From the NCBI GenBank assembly GCA_964035545.1, contig OZ037767.1, forward strand, positions 18,566,281-18,630,280: DNA of 64,000 bases, written 5' to 3'. Position numbers and translations under genes: made by a program. This DNA comes from Bugula neritina. Taxonomy: Eukaryota > Bryozoa > Gymnolaemata > Cheilostomatida > Bugulidae. Positions 25,601-38,544 of the stretch are shown piece after piece (positions within the stretch are counted from its first letter, which is position 1; every line of letters starts with the position of its first letter). The notes below the pieces were generated by a model that made no database searches, was not told the origin of the DNA, and saw nothing but the letters and a program-made list of their open reading frames with translations.

Positions 25601-27294
25601 ACAAGATATCTGGTCAACACACTATGTTTTTGTGAACTTATAAAGTTAAACTAAATAGATCAGTCTAGATATGTGCGACAAGCTACAAAGGGATTCCTTT
25701 GCTGCTCTTATCATATAATAATATAATAACAGTAATTGTACTACTTGCAACCTACAGTATGCATTCACTGCATCTAGTGTTTAATCAATGGATAGATTTA
25801 AATTATTAATATTTATCATTGAAATTACTCCTATTTGCGCACTCCGTACCATAAGGAAAAGCTATGGAAAACTACGTAAATAGATTGTGGCACTTATGTA
25901 GATATATAACTATAATTATTGGAATGTTATTATTTCTAAACTGAAAATACTGGAATATTTTGATCAGTTTCTACAATTTCAACACTTGCAAGCAAACACG
26001 ACATTTTCAATAATTTAGCAACTATCTTATAATTTAGAAATGAATTCATGCAATAATATATAAACTACTGTTAAATGAATAAATTAGGATAAATATGCTT
26101 TATTGTGAGTAGGACTTGCTATAAATTATAGTTGGGTGGTACAAAGAAAGTGAAAATATTATACGAATACATAAAACATTAGCTATGTATATAAACTGTG
26201 ATAGCTGAATGCTTTTCATATAAGCTTTTTCTTTAACAGCTTGCATAGTCACATAATTTTACTACAATAACCACTAGTTAAATAATAATAAGTGCATCAG
26301 ACCAAATGCTTTAGCACAGTTATAAACTCTGCTATAGTAACATGCTGCTGCCAACAATAATATTTTACTCCAAATTTCTTACACTATCTGTAGCAAACAT
26401 TGCACTAATAAATCTTTAATTACCTGCATAAATAAACTTACATTAAAGAACTGAGCCTCATTGTTTAAATGAGCAAAATCATTTCGGGGTTTGTGCTGCA
26501 CTGATTTATAAAAATTAAACATAATAACTTATGCCTAATGAAGAACTTTCAAGTTAAAAAGCTCAGATAACAATTATTTTGATCTATAATTTTTTAAAAT
26601 CGAATATATTATTCACGCATCTCTTATAATTGATTATATAAGCATAGTTTATGCATTTTAAAAAATGTAAAGAGTCAAGTTATATAGGCCTATTACTGCT
26701 TTTTCATTATAGGTGTTATATCTTAACCATCTGAACGCATTGTATATTTAATTATATAAATGCTTGCTTTAGTTAAAAATATTTGTAGGCTACCCATTTT
26801 AAAACTCGGTATAATAATTTTGATCAGTTATTAAACTCTATAAAACTGACATGATTTGACACATCTTACAAACTGTCTTGAGACAACAAGTTATCTATAA
26901 GCACCACGTAATGGCAATTTTCTGGCATGCAAGTTTTACCTAAAAATTCCTAATATAATTCAAAGGAAGATAATACTGCTCATGCTTTTAATCAATATTC
27001 CAACTATCATAAGCACTAAGTTTTGTCAAAATAGTTTACAGGTTTGAAAGATATCACTATATCACAAATTTTTATTTATAATTAAAGGCTATAAATTAAA
27101 ATCGACCAACCTGGATGTATTTGACGTGTACATTGAGTTTTAATGTTCCAATCATATATTTCAGCTGTAGATGCTGATTTCTTTCTTGTTTGACTCTTTA
27201 AGCACCTATCAGATGTTTTGGAGTTTGTAGTTTTGGGTCGAAAAGAAGTAGGTTTTCTTATTCTTGATTCAGATTCTGGTGCAGCTAAAGACAT
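22616..27294 (-). CDS. Unrecognised basic protein, 4 coding exons, about 296 aa
   Basis: Function not recognised. Coding exons on the minus strand: 27111-27294, 24618-24904, 23738-23876 (or 23879, one residue longer), 22616-22896. Junction phases are 1, 0 and 1, and each join preserves the frame. The protein is Ser/Arg/Lys-rich and mostly polar. Residues about 75-130 include a charged helical segment with coiled-coil character (LLQKTLEEQTRELEERNRK). The C-terminal part is rich in Ser-Pro-Lys (SPRSSPKK), suggesting disorder and phosphorylation. There is no signal peptide or membrane segment. The start is the first in-frame ATG (27294); the frame stays open upstream of it as far as I looked, so the true N-terminus could be longer. 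The last codons read TATTGGTAG and contain a possible donor (TTG|GTAGGA), so the C-terminus may be longer in another splice form. Composition fits a cytoskeletal or centrosomal accessory protein, but that is only an impression. Confidence 0.6.
25195..25317. mobile_element. Short TIR element with TAA target duplication, 123 bp
   Basis: Left end GTGCGCTTTCAGATTTCCTA pairs with the reverse complement of the right end (GGGCGCTTTTGGATTCCCTA). TAA flanks both sides (25192-25194 and 25318-25320). It lies in intron 1 of the 22616-27294 gene. PIF/Harbinger-like MITE by target site. Confidence 0.75.
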
Positions 27295-28254
27295 TTTATT
27301 TCTTAGTAAAACAGCTATAATTTTATCTATTTTTGTTCTCACCGCAGGTTGATCACTTACGTTAGTGTTGGTGGGACCTTATAATAGCTATCCTCTGTTG
27401 CTGTAGTCTTGGAATAACTGATCTACCTATACTCTGCAGCTGTGACGGTAAATAGCTAGTCTACACACACCTTGTTGATGCTACCTTACAATAGCTAAAG
27501 CTATGAGGACGTAGTGTAGATTCCCCTTGAACTCTTCTAGTGCTAGGAACTTGAATAGATCTTCTGCTCAAGGTTGAAAGGCTGATCATTTGTTTGCATG
27601 AATAATGCATTATTGATAGTCGGAGAGTAAAGATAATACATCCCAAAGGATAGCTGTGATCAATGAACACATGTGACTACTCTTTGACAGTTTCCTAAAT
27701 ATAAACCGTATCCCACGTTTAGACCAAAGTTTTTTTATTATTTATAGCTTTGAAGGTGGCTAGTTTATATACCTGAACGCACTGTAGGCATACTGAGTAC
27801 TAAGTTAGTTTATAAACTAACACTTTTTTTGCTCAACTGAAAATTTAAAAAAAGACTTAATAGACTAACTGCCAGAAGTTGTTAAGGGAGGGAAATTGTA
27901 CCCACTGATTTCAACAAACATCGGTGGTTTGACATGCTGTTTCTTTTATTTAGAAAAATGGCTATGAGTTGTTGAAGTGTATATCAAAGTAAACCAAAAA
28001 AGACAGGCTTGCAATGCAGGTGTCACAGGGTTTGCAACTTGAAAGCTTGATCTCTTTAGTCAATATCTATACAAAAGATATTGATTAGCATTGTTACACT
28101 GAATCTAATTAACTATTGTAGATACACAAAGGTTATAAATCACTATACACAATAGATCCTCTTTGTCAATATTAAATAAATCAATCATAGTTAGTCAGCA
28201 CAACACTCCTGAGTTAGCTCCATAAAGATGAAATAGCAAAACCTATGACTTCAT

Positions 28255-28300
28255 GCTTACTAGACAAATGCTCTAACCTCTAGGCCACGGATGCTCTTTT
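28255..28300 (-). repeat. tRNA-derived SINE-like head
   Basis: On the minus strand the sequence runs GTGGCCTAGAGGTTAGAGCA, an A-box-like tRNA head. A related fragment (CCGTGGTCTAG) lies at 59107-59140. No complete cloverleaf. Confidence 0.5.
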
Positions 28301-28301
28301 G

Positions 28302-28494
<193 letters not shown>

Positions 28495-28981
28495 ATAGAA
28501 AATATAAAAGCAATTGATGGGTGTGTCTGGAAAATGCAGATTAGCTAATGGGAGTTGCACCCTCATGTGACTACTGATAACCTGTAGACAGCTATGAGGG
28601 GGGGGGGGGGGGTTAAGACTATGCTTCAGTAATTTGTTACAAAATATTCTATAGTTCTTTGACTAACACTGTTTATACATTATATAGATATTTGATACTG
28701 AAGACTTCGACAAGAACTGCAGATGCTTGTTTTGATAGGTTTCTTTAAGAATTTCATAAGTGACTACCATGACATTTGTCCTAATACTGTGAATACTTAT
28801 TCTAAGAATGATAATATTATACAAAATAACTGTGACTTCAACTATGAGCGTAGGTATTACTGCAGTTTTTACCTACACTATTACTGTAACTATATAGCTG
28901 TATATCAGAAATTAATTAGTGGTAATGTTATAAAAACAATGATTTTCTTGGTTGCAGCTCTAACAACTGCCGACACACTAA

Positions 28982-29361
28982 AGGCTTGGCCTCATGCTCG
29001 TGAGAATCACACGAAATAGTGTGACGATTTTTGTGAGTTATCCTCTCGTTATGACCAGCGACGCACTCGTTTAATGAAACACATAATAAATATGTCTTGA
29101 ATGAGTCTTGCATGATATACAAAGAGCAGAAAATTGTCAAATAGAGAAATGTGGTAGAAATGAAATAATTACTGTTGCTAAAATTCTATCGACCAATCAA
29201 ATGGTGCTTATCATCCATTGTGATTCTTTATCCATCTTCATCGTTGTGTACACCCAACAAAGACGATTTCGTTTGAGTTTTCTTAAAGTTTCTCGTATGA
29301 TTGTTTTTTTCGTGTCAAATAGACGATTTTGTATGATTCTCACAAGCGTGTGGCCAAGCCT
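28982..29361. mobile_element. TIR element, about 380 bp (AGGCTTGGCC family)
   Basis: The left end begins AGGCTTGGCCTCATGCTC and the right end, read in reverse complement, begins AGGCTTGGCCACACGCTT; similarity continues through GTGAGAATCA for about 35 bp. No clear target duplication and no coding capacity. A partial relative lies at 55446-55615. Confidence 0.75.
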
Positions 29362-32300
29362 GAATTTCTTTGTTACAAATTTTGAAGGAAGGGCTTGAGT
29401 TTGCATTATAAAATGTTGTTACTATAAACATTGCAATTGTTTAGACTATTATATAGAAGCATAAGGAGCTTTTGGCTGATACAAGACTATCAAATAAAAT
29501 AAACTCATACTTCCTTGTAAGGAAATTAACTGTTGTCAAATCAAAAGGCAAGAGGTGCAACATGAGTATATTATAACTACTATTTTATAGTTGCTCATCT
29601 CAGCTTTATAAAATAAGCGATTTTCCAACATCTTTTTAATTCTGCTAGTAGTAGAAACGCACATTATAGACATGCTAGTGTTTAGGTCACCAAACTCTGC
29701 AGCTAGTCATACTATATAAACACCACACATATTATGAGAACTTAATTTACATGTTTACCAACATTCCCCTGTCAACTCTTATGGTAATAAATCTTGTTTT
29801 AGACTTTATTAATAGTTTGATGGCAGTAAAAGTAATTTATTTGAAAAACTGATACTAAGATATGTGTACTTCTATAACTTGGATGCAAAAATGCTTGCAA
29901 TTTTATCAGTTAGAAGAGGGCTTTTCTCAATGAAGTCTTAATGCATAACTCATATCTTATATTTAACAGTAAACATTTGTAGACCTGCATTTGATGCATC
30001 AAAACATATTCAGACTTACATCACTAGTAACATTCCACGCAAGCGATGCCTACTATAATTACATTATTGTATTATATGGAATACATGAAATACGTAATAT
30101 CAGTAAGCCTATAGTAATACTGTACATTCTATACCGTAGTATTAAGATTAGGGATATGGTAGTTTGGATTAAATTATGTGCATGCATGATTTTCAAAGCA
30201 ATAATTATTCTTAAAATGTTTAACATACATTTTGGTAACATACTGTGTTTCATTTTAACAGCTTTGTCAGACTTTTACCACAGCACAAAATAAAGATCTC
30301 CTTTCAGATGTTTGTTAGTGATAGCTAATAATTTATTTTTTTAATAGCAAATAGATACAATAGTAAATTTATTCTCGGCAAGTTTTTTTTTAATATAATT
30401 ATAATCACTTTTTTTAAATAGCATAAAGAATAGCCTAATTGTTTTTAAGTAAAAATATTTTGAATGTTTTAAACTAAATATTAGATTAGTAATTTAGCCA
30501 ATTCTGCAATAGATTGCTTTGCATTAAAGGTGGGCACTAAAAGTAAAAAAAAACATAACATTATTTTTTAATATTTAACTTTTTAAAAATTTTAAAATAG
30601 CTAAAAAAACTATACTTGAATGAAGTGTTACATACAGTAACATGTATAATAAAATTTATTTACTAGTGGCATTTTGCTATATGAGCAACAAAAAAATTTA
30701 AAAATTTAATAGTAAATATCCATGAATTAGACAAACTATAGTTGTCTTCTCATGAAGACATTTCATTTCCTTTTTTATTATCAACATAATTATGAAAACC
30801 CTTTTTATACCGTTCCCCCTTTCATAAATGTTACTACTATTTTTTTACCTTTTAAAAGACTGCAATTTGTAAATACTTTTTAGAACACTGACATAACATA
30901 TTATGATACAAATCTATATTTTTCTATTATAGATTTAATTGTAATAATATAATAGTTGCATAACTATATTATGCATGTATTATTATACAGTTTTATTACT
31001 ACTTATTGGATGCCTGCAGCTGATGCTTTTGTGGGGGGGGGGGGGAATTTTGAGAAATGAAAACCCCCTCAAAAAGTGAAAATTCCATCTCTTCCAGGGG
31101 GAATTCCCCCAAGTTGGAAACCACTGATATAAAAAATATGCCCGTAAAGGACTCAAATAACTGCAACAGGTTAGAGTAATGATACAGTTCACTATAATAG
31201 GTTCTAACCAACACTTTCCTCCATAAAACCCCCTACTCTTAATTTTATGTGAATTTCAAGTCCACCCCTGCTACACTATTACGATACCAAGGGAACATGC
31301 TATAGAATTAAGAAAGGACAAACTGTAATCACTATAGTTGTAATGCGCCAAATGTTTTTACAAGATTTAGGGAGAAATGCACGTTCCATTCTGTGTTTTA
31401 CCATTCAGAAAACAGCATAATGGTAAATAGTGTTCATGAAAGACTAGTGTTTGTGAATATAAGTTTTATAACTCATAGGATCTCTGCCTGTGCAAAGGTG
31501 TTTTATACTTGTGTAAAATCTGAGATATAACTATATACGTAATACTACCAGCACTGATTTGGTCAGACTATGCTATTCTATAATGAAAGCTACCTCCTTA
31601 TCCAGTTTAGTAGAATTATAGCGCAATATAAGCTCAAATAACAGTTAATTAATCTATTATGTTATAATACTATTCAAAACAAGCTCTGTTGATATTTGAC
31701 ACCATATTTAAGCAAGCTAATTGCTTGAGTATAGTGACAAAATGTTATTAGTATTTTGAATTGAACTAATTCTTGGAAATATTTAAACTCCTTTGGTTAT
31801 CAGATAAAGATATATAAATTTACCCATTTCCTACTCCATTGTTAATAAAATTAGTGCCTTGAACTATGTAACTGATAAAAGCTGTTTTATGATTAGTTAA
31901 TAAAGCTATTCATATTGATGACTAATGCTCTAATACGATTCCAATAATAGAAACTTCCAATGTTTATGACTCATTCCTATATGAGTCATACAATATACAA
32001 CATGTGATTTATATTAACAAATTAAAGCAAGCAAACTTTATTTACATAATATTTTTGACAAATAATTATATTTGACAAATATTTCTATGTGAGTTGTTGT
32101 GAGCTTGTAGCCTTGAACAATATAAGCAGCCAAGTTCATTATCACATAGTTCTAAGAATGTCAGCTAATCTTAATTTCAAGTAGCTGCTATGAAAGATAA
32201 TAATATAGTAGTTTGAATATGTGTTTCTATCTGGTACTTCAAAACATATTTAAAGTCAGTTAAAATTTCTGAGTCCCTGTAGATTAGTCCATGACAGTAA

Positions 32301-32509
32301 AGCATGTTATATTACAATACTTTAGTGTAGCCATATACTGCCATATACTAGCCATATACTGCGCAAAAGGCTTATAATAGTTAATGGTTAAAAGCTTCCT
32401 GTTACTTAATTTGGAATTTGTTCAAGTTCTAAAGACTTCAATTATAGCTGAGTAAATAAAAATATGCATTAGCATAAACACAAAGAATATGAATACAAAA
32501 AGTGACTTA

Positions 32510-32852
32510 GCCTAGGGCCACACTGTGCGTATTTTCGCATGCAAAAATTAAAATCACTGGTAGCAAAGGTGTCCACTGTAGCGTCAGTGATGCGTGATAA
32601 ATAAAGCTTTCATTTTTAAATCGCACTCGCTTTCAATAAAACGCAATTTACTGGAATATAGCACTAAATAAAGAAATTGGGCTCGCTGAATAGCTACCAG
32701 CCAATTAGGTGACGACGACAGAGACGATTCGCACTTGCGTTGAAAATGCAGAGCGACAAGTGCGAACGTTTTCTCAACGCGCACAGTGGACACCTTTGCT
32801 ACTTGTGATTTCAATTTTCGCATGCGAAAATACGCACCGTGTGGCCCTAGGC
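32510..32852. mobile_element. TIR element with TTA target duplication, 343 bp
   Basis: TIRs start GCCTAGGGCCACAC and remain recognisable for about 70 bp at each end (including TTTCGCATGC and GTGTCCACTGT). TTA flanks both sides (32507-32509, 32853-32855). Its terminus is shared with the element at 48181-48563. Non-autonomous, PIF/Harbinger-like by target site. Confidence 0.9.
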
Positions 32853-35682
32853 TTAATGTTGTCAATGCATGTAAACGGTTTCTAAAATTACAAATTAAAC
32901 TCTTCGGGTTTTTTCAGTTTTCAATTTTAACTGGAAAGTAAAACTAAGTGAAATTGCATTATGCTATGAGAACAGCTCATGATGGGTTAAACGATAAACA
33001 ATGGTCTACTCTGCATCTATAATACAGTTGAAGATCTTAGACTCAGTTTTAAACCTGTGTCAGGCAAACAATCGGAGATGCCAGTGTACCAGAAAGACTT
33101 ACTTTTCATTGAACTGAAAAAGCCAGGCATGCAATTGGGCCGGGGAATCTTTTAATGATTAAATCAATGTTTTAACTCTCATGATTGAAGTGTCAACCAT
33201 AGTACTGCAGTACATTATGTATAATATGCTAGATTTTGCAAGACTGAGCTTCCAGAAACCCTGGTATACAGTTTATATTTCACCTGAGAGCTGACATTGT
33301 TTACTGCTCACCACTAAAACCAGTTGAATGGTGTTGTATCAATTGAAATCTTTTAATGAAAACCAAATGACAAAAAATGTTTCTTTCACCATGAGTGTTT
33401 ATGTTTATAACTTGTGTGCTACAATCTAAAGTTCATAGTATCTTAAGTTGACATAATATTATGTTTTTGTTTCTCTGCTGGTAAAACAAAAATTATTTAC
33501 ATTATAATATAAGAAATAATGCTTAGGCTGTGTACCTATACACGTGAATACTAGATGGGAGGGTTTGATATTTAAGGATGTCTTGAAGAAGCTTTTCTTG
33601 TGATAAACACTTGAAAGCTTCAATCATAAGCTCATGCAATATAACAGCACTTGTATACTCTGTTATAAAACTGCTTGTATTTAATTGATGCTTTTCTTTT
33701 AATAAGGAACTTTTGGTAAAATGTTTAATTGGGAAAACCTCATTTAGGTGTGCATGAATAAAACGGTCATTATCGTAGAAATCAAAACTGCCTTTTTTTT
33801 CTGCATATACGGTATGTGAAAGTTAAAAATCCATGCGTTATAGTAAACCAATGATAACATAAAACACATACACGTACAATAGCATTTTGTAATAAAATGA
33901 TGAAAAGTTTTCCAGATAGAAAATAATTTCTGAATGTTATAACAGTGACTCATAAGTTTTTTTTATGGATCTCTTTTTATTTGCTATGCAATTACATAAT
34001 ATGTAAATATAGACAGTACTTGCATATTTATAGTGTATATAATGTTTCCTTTATCTAGTATTGTACTATCATATTATATTCCATATCATATGTCTATAAG
34101 TATTTACTTAAACATAACTGTGGTTTATAGTTATACAAGTAATATGCTTTTGTAAACACTTTGTAGTTGAAGATTTCCTGCTGTAATTTTATAATCAAAA
34201 GACAAAGTCTATGTGCTATATAATACATCTGTCAGGATTCCCATCTACTGTGTACAGTTTAGCAAATATAATATAATATAATATAACGTGACAGTGTGTG
34301 AGCTGTACGGTGTAAACTAAAATGTATATAGCAATAACGTTATGCATTAGACACCTGTTTTATCTCACCGTAGCTGCCTATTCCATACAATAAAAAATAA
34401 AGCTAACTACATGATTATTCGGGACTATTTTTATTATTGTAAACCAAACTAATTTTAGTCATATATATTCAAAGTTTTAAGAACTAAAAGCCTGCTATCC
34501 GAACAGGACAAAGCGGAGATAGGTGAGGATTTCAAAAGCTAAAAGCTTGAATTAAACAAACTTTCACTGTTTCATTTAAAAAGAAGCTGATTGTGGAATT
34601 GTTTCAACTTGGTCATAGAATTGTTTGACCTGGTCAATGGAAAGCGTTAGTTCCTGGATAAAATACGTTGCTCATTCTTCCTGATCTTTTAATCAGCTAA
34701 TGCATTAGCCTTATATATAATACTTCAGCTAGCTTATAGGGAGAACTCTTATTTCATCAACTTCTCCTGTCAACTGGCCAATGGCAATTGTCCTAATGAA
34801 CTTCACTATACACATAACCTTCAGTCAAAAATGAAGACAATCTATTTATAAATTGGCATACTGCCAGCTGTATGATGTATATTAACTTTATGACTGCATG
34901 AGCATAGAAATGACTGGAAAATCACATTATTGTATATTACTAGTGTACCATTCGGTTGTAGATTTCTGCATATCACTAAACTATAATTTTGATAACTGAA
35001 CATAAATGGACTGCTGAACATTATGAAAGAAAAGGACAATATGATAGCGATATCATATGATAGTGGATTACTGTTAGACCTTGTGATGTATTTTAGCTTT
35101 CTACAGGCAGAGGATAAAAAATTTATGTTACATAGTTATACAGATGTAGCATAACTTGACTGACGAACCACATACAGTATCTTGTTCCACTGCGTATTAA
35201 AACAAGCTCCCTATATGATTTAGGTATATATTTATTTTATTGAAGAAAAACTTCACACTCAATAAAAATGTTAATAAGTCATCTAAATATAAATAGTTCT
35301 AAAAAGGAAATAACTTGAAGAAATAAGCTTTAACCAATTACAGCACTTATAGTTCAGAAAAAATGAGGTTGAGTTTTATTGGGTGTTGGCCTGGAATACA
35401 GTGGGTGAAGATTTACTGCAAACACTGTTAATTGGTTTAATGCTGTAAAGAGTTAAACCCTACTGTTGGCATAGTATTTTACCATCCTACAATATGTACA
35501 TAAAATTAATATCAATATATTGATGAAACTTAATTAAAAACTCTATGATTTTACCACAAAAGTGCCATTCATTAAAATATTTTAAAAATAGAAAACAGTC
35601 AAAAGATTTCTACCGGTATTTGAAGCATAAAATATATTCAATAGTCTTGTGCCCTCTGAAATACATTACATATATTAAGTTG

Positions 35683-35688
35683 TTTATT
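35683..35688 (-). terminator. Candidate poly(A) signal
   Basis: AATAAA on the minus strand about 165 nt past the stop at 35853. Confidence 0.4.
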
Positions 35689-35852
35689 CTAGCAATTAGA
35701 TTTCGAAATTGCATAGATCTATATGCTGTATATTATATGTGTATAAAATATGAGCTAGTATTACATCATAAATTTAAGTTAAGACGGGCACGTGCAATCA
35801 ACTGTCAGCCTTTATGTAACTCCATTGCTGCCAAGTGGTAAAACTGCATCAG

Positions 35853-38544
35853 CTAAGTTTCTTGTTTCTTGTTCAGAAAGTTCTGATTTTCTTCGTCTGG
35901 CAGCAGCAACTTGTGCTGACTTTGATCAGACGGAAAGACTATGCTGCCACTGAGATCTTTGGAACTGACATCTGACATTTCTGTGTAGACATCTGCCAAA
36001 CAGTCAGTCATCATGTATATGAGTGTCTTATATACATACCCTACAGTCTACATTATTATGGCTACGTGTGTGTCATTTTGCTTGCTTTCCATAACAATGC
36101 CTTTTCCTACTTGCGTACATACGCACTTACAGTCAGTAATTTTAGCTTTAGCTAGTATATATTTATATACCCAGTATGTTGTTTGGCACCAAAACCAGCT
36201 TGCTTATAAAATAATATGTGGAGTTTGAACTTCAACAGTTGGTCTGTTATGTATATTCATGCGTTAGAGGTGGTGACAGAGTCTAAACCTAGTCAATAGG
36301 TCAGGGAGTAAAAGCTATAAGTAAGCTATTAAAATTTCATTATGCAAAATTTCAACTTTATACTTCTGACTAAAAATATATTTTAATAATATATTTATAT
36401 GAACTCCATTTCAGCGAAATGTATAAATAAACAGTATGATTGCATAGGCATTCTAAATGTATAGATCGAGTTTCCATTTCCTTTACATATATTATTTAAC
36501 ATACTATATCTTATAGTTCAAAGGGACATTTTTCGTAGTTGTATAGTTATGCATTACATTATATAGTCAAGCTTTTGCTGCATGTCATAATTAAGAATTA
36601 ATAACTATTTGCAAACGGAAAATCAACTTGAGTAATAAACATGTCAGAAATTTGTCGTTTACTGCCTTAGAAATTTTCTGATTTAAATTCGTAGCTTAGG
36701 CAAGCAACCTTGTTTTATTTCATAAATCAAATTTTGTAATAAAAGATGCCTAACTTTTCTGTAATCATTGAAAAACTTCATTTCCAATTGTTCTTTTCTA
36801 TTTTCTTTATTGGCTGCATACTCACCGCAGCCAATTTAGATTTTCATTTTGATTAAATTTTAAAATAAATATGTTTTTACTTACGCATTTCTGTAACTGG
36901 GTGTGAATATAGCCATTTCTTATCAACATGCAAATCAGGAACTAAAAATTAAAAATATTGATGTTGGTGAGCCACTCTTCTAGTTTATTGTATTAACTTT
37001 TAAATTTTGGTTAACTCTGTACTACAGTTGCTTTAGGTAGTCTCTATCAAATATTATTATATAACATGATTTTAAAATAAAGATGAATACAGCAAGACAA
37101 GCTTTTATAATTGCATGACATTTTATAGCTTTAGAAGTACTTGATTTGCTTTTAGTGCCAACCTTATACTAATTTTCACCACCAATGAACTGAAACTTCA
37201 TTGATGGGGGTTATAGTTCAATGCTCACCAAAATATGGTAGGTTTCGGTTATTGCTTTTCTCTGAACTAAAATATTTTTCTTTTTTTCTGTGCACCAAGC
37301 AAACAGATATTATAATAATCAATGTCACAGCCATTATTCCTAAAAGAAAACCTATAATCCATAATGGCTGGAAGAGTGTGAAGGGTTGAACTTCTAGAGT
37401 ACCATAAGCTAACTCTACTGTTGTATGTCTTCCAATCAGTTGGGCTGTAGCAGTTGTTGTTGGAGTTGCAAACTCACAATCTTCCTCGTAGTATTCTGCA
37501 AGAGATGTATAATATTTGAGTTAAAGTAAATTTTCAATTGTTTCCATGCAGTTGCTTTGGTGACTTTGTGGACAACTTTTTGCAACACTCAAATGCATCG
37601 TTACAGCCATTATTTTTGTAAACCTTCATTCAGTTAAAAAGCGCCTGGCACATTCATAGATAGTCTATTAAATAGTTCCCATATATCTTGGCTCTATCAG
37701 CTCAAATAGCTTTTAGCGTAGTGTGCCCAAGTATATTGATTTTATAGAGTCCTTTGAAGATGCACCTCTTGAGTTGCTTCAAAATAATGGTGCACTTGCA
37801 TGCCATGATGACAGTTTGTTGAGCTGATATTAGTTGTTTCTAACTTTGATTATAGGCCTACTAATATCTATATTTACTTTATCATAAGATAATAAAATTC
37901 TATGAAAACTATACGGCAATGATATAGATATAGGTTGCAAGTTTTCATCACTTTAACTACAAACCTCCTCATAAAGTTACACATTTCCCGCTTGTTAGCT
38001 TTTCTCAAGAGTTGCATGGTAAACTAACTCACTTTCATTTTGAGAAATAATCGTTTCCCAGATCGTAGCAATTTAAATGAAGTGGTTAGAGCATTAGGTA
38101 ATGGGTTCAAACTTTTGCAGCAGTATTGATGATGCCCCAAAAGCATTCTACTACAATTGCTCACAGTAACTAAGTTATAATTTGCTGTTTTAAAACTCTA
38201 TAGCACCAATATTTCTCGTGGATGCGTCATAGCAGTTGAGATTTAAACTAAAAGAAAGGTTACATGTTAGAAAGATGTCTATAACCGAAACACCTACCTC
38301 TACAGAACTCCTTACACTTAGCCTCTGATCTGGAGCCAGACTTCACAGAGTTGCAGACACTGCTGCAGCTTCTGTATTGGAGAAAACCCTCTAGAAAGAA
38401 ACACCCTCTGCTTGAGAAATAAGTCACAGTTTGGCAATCTTCATAGGTGAGAGTAGAAAAATGACCTTTGCACTGTAGCAGTGTGCTTTCTGAAAAACTT
38501 GCTGCATGAAGAATCAGTACAAAAATAAGATATATTAAAGCCAT
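35853..38544 (-). CDS. Type I membrane protein with Cys-rich ectodomain, receptor-like, 4 exons, 236 aa
   Basis: Probably a small cell-surface receptor; ligand not known. Coding exons on the minus strand: 38298-38544, 37229-37495, 36885-36941, 35853-35992. All junctions are phase 1 and GT-AG, giving 236 aa. Residues 1-18 are a signal peptide (MALIYLIFVLILHAASFS). Residues about 19-90 hold eight cysteines, ending in a C-x3-C ... C-x3-C-x7-C pattern (CSSVC ... CKEFC ... C). A Thr-rich stalk follows (TPTTTAT), then a transmembrane helix at about 127-150 (ends IISVCLV) with a basic stop-transfer HRKK, and an 84-residue polar tail with several tyrosines. No death domain or kinase is present, and I see no convincing TRAF-binding motif. 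The domain could be a reduced TNF-receptor-type repeat, which is attractive given the TNF ligand genes 9 kb away, or a Ly6/three-finger-like fold. I cannot decide between these by eye. The gene structure is sound; the family is open. Confidence 0.8.
38080..38112 (+). repeat. tRNA-like fragment
   Basis: A-box-like GTGGTTAGAGCATTAGG is followed closely by B-box-like GGGTTCAAAC. It is too short for a functional tRNA, so a SINE or tRNA pseudogene remnant, inside intron 1 of the receptor-like gene. Confidence 0.45.

Noticed and set aside
28599-28613. G-tracts (also near 21227, 31028 and 59183) as possible G-quadruplexes
   Set aside because: Each is a single homopolymer run without four spaced G-blocks; length is likely slippage or sequencing noise.
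31020-31130. hAT-like element suggested by AGTTGGAAACCACTG at its right end
   Set aside because: No matching left terminus and no 8-bp duplication found; too weak to annotate.
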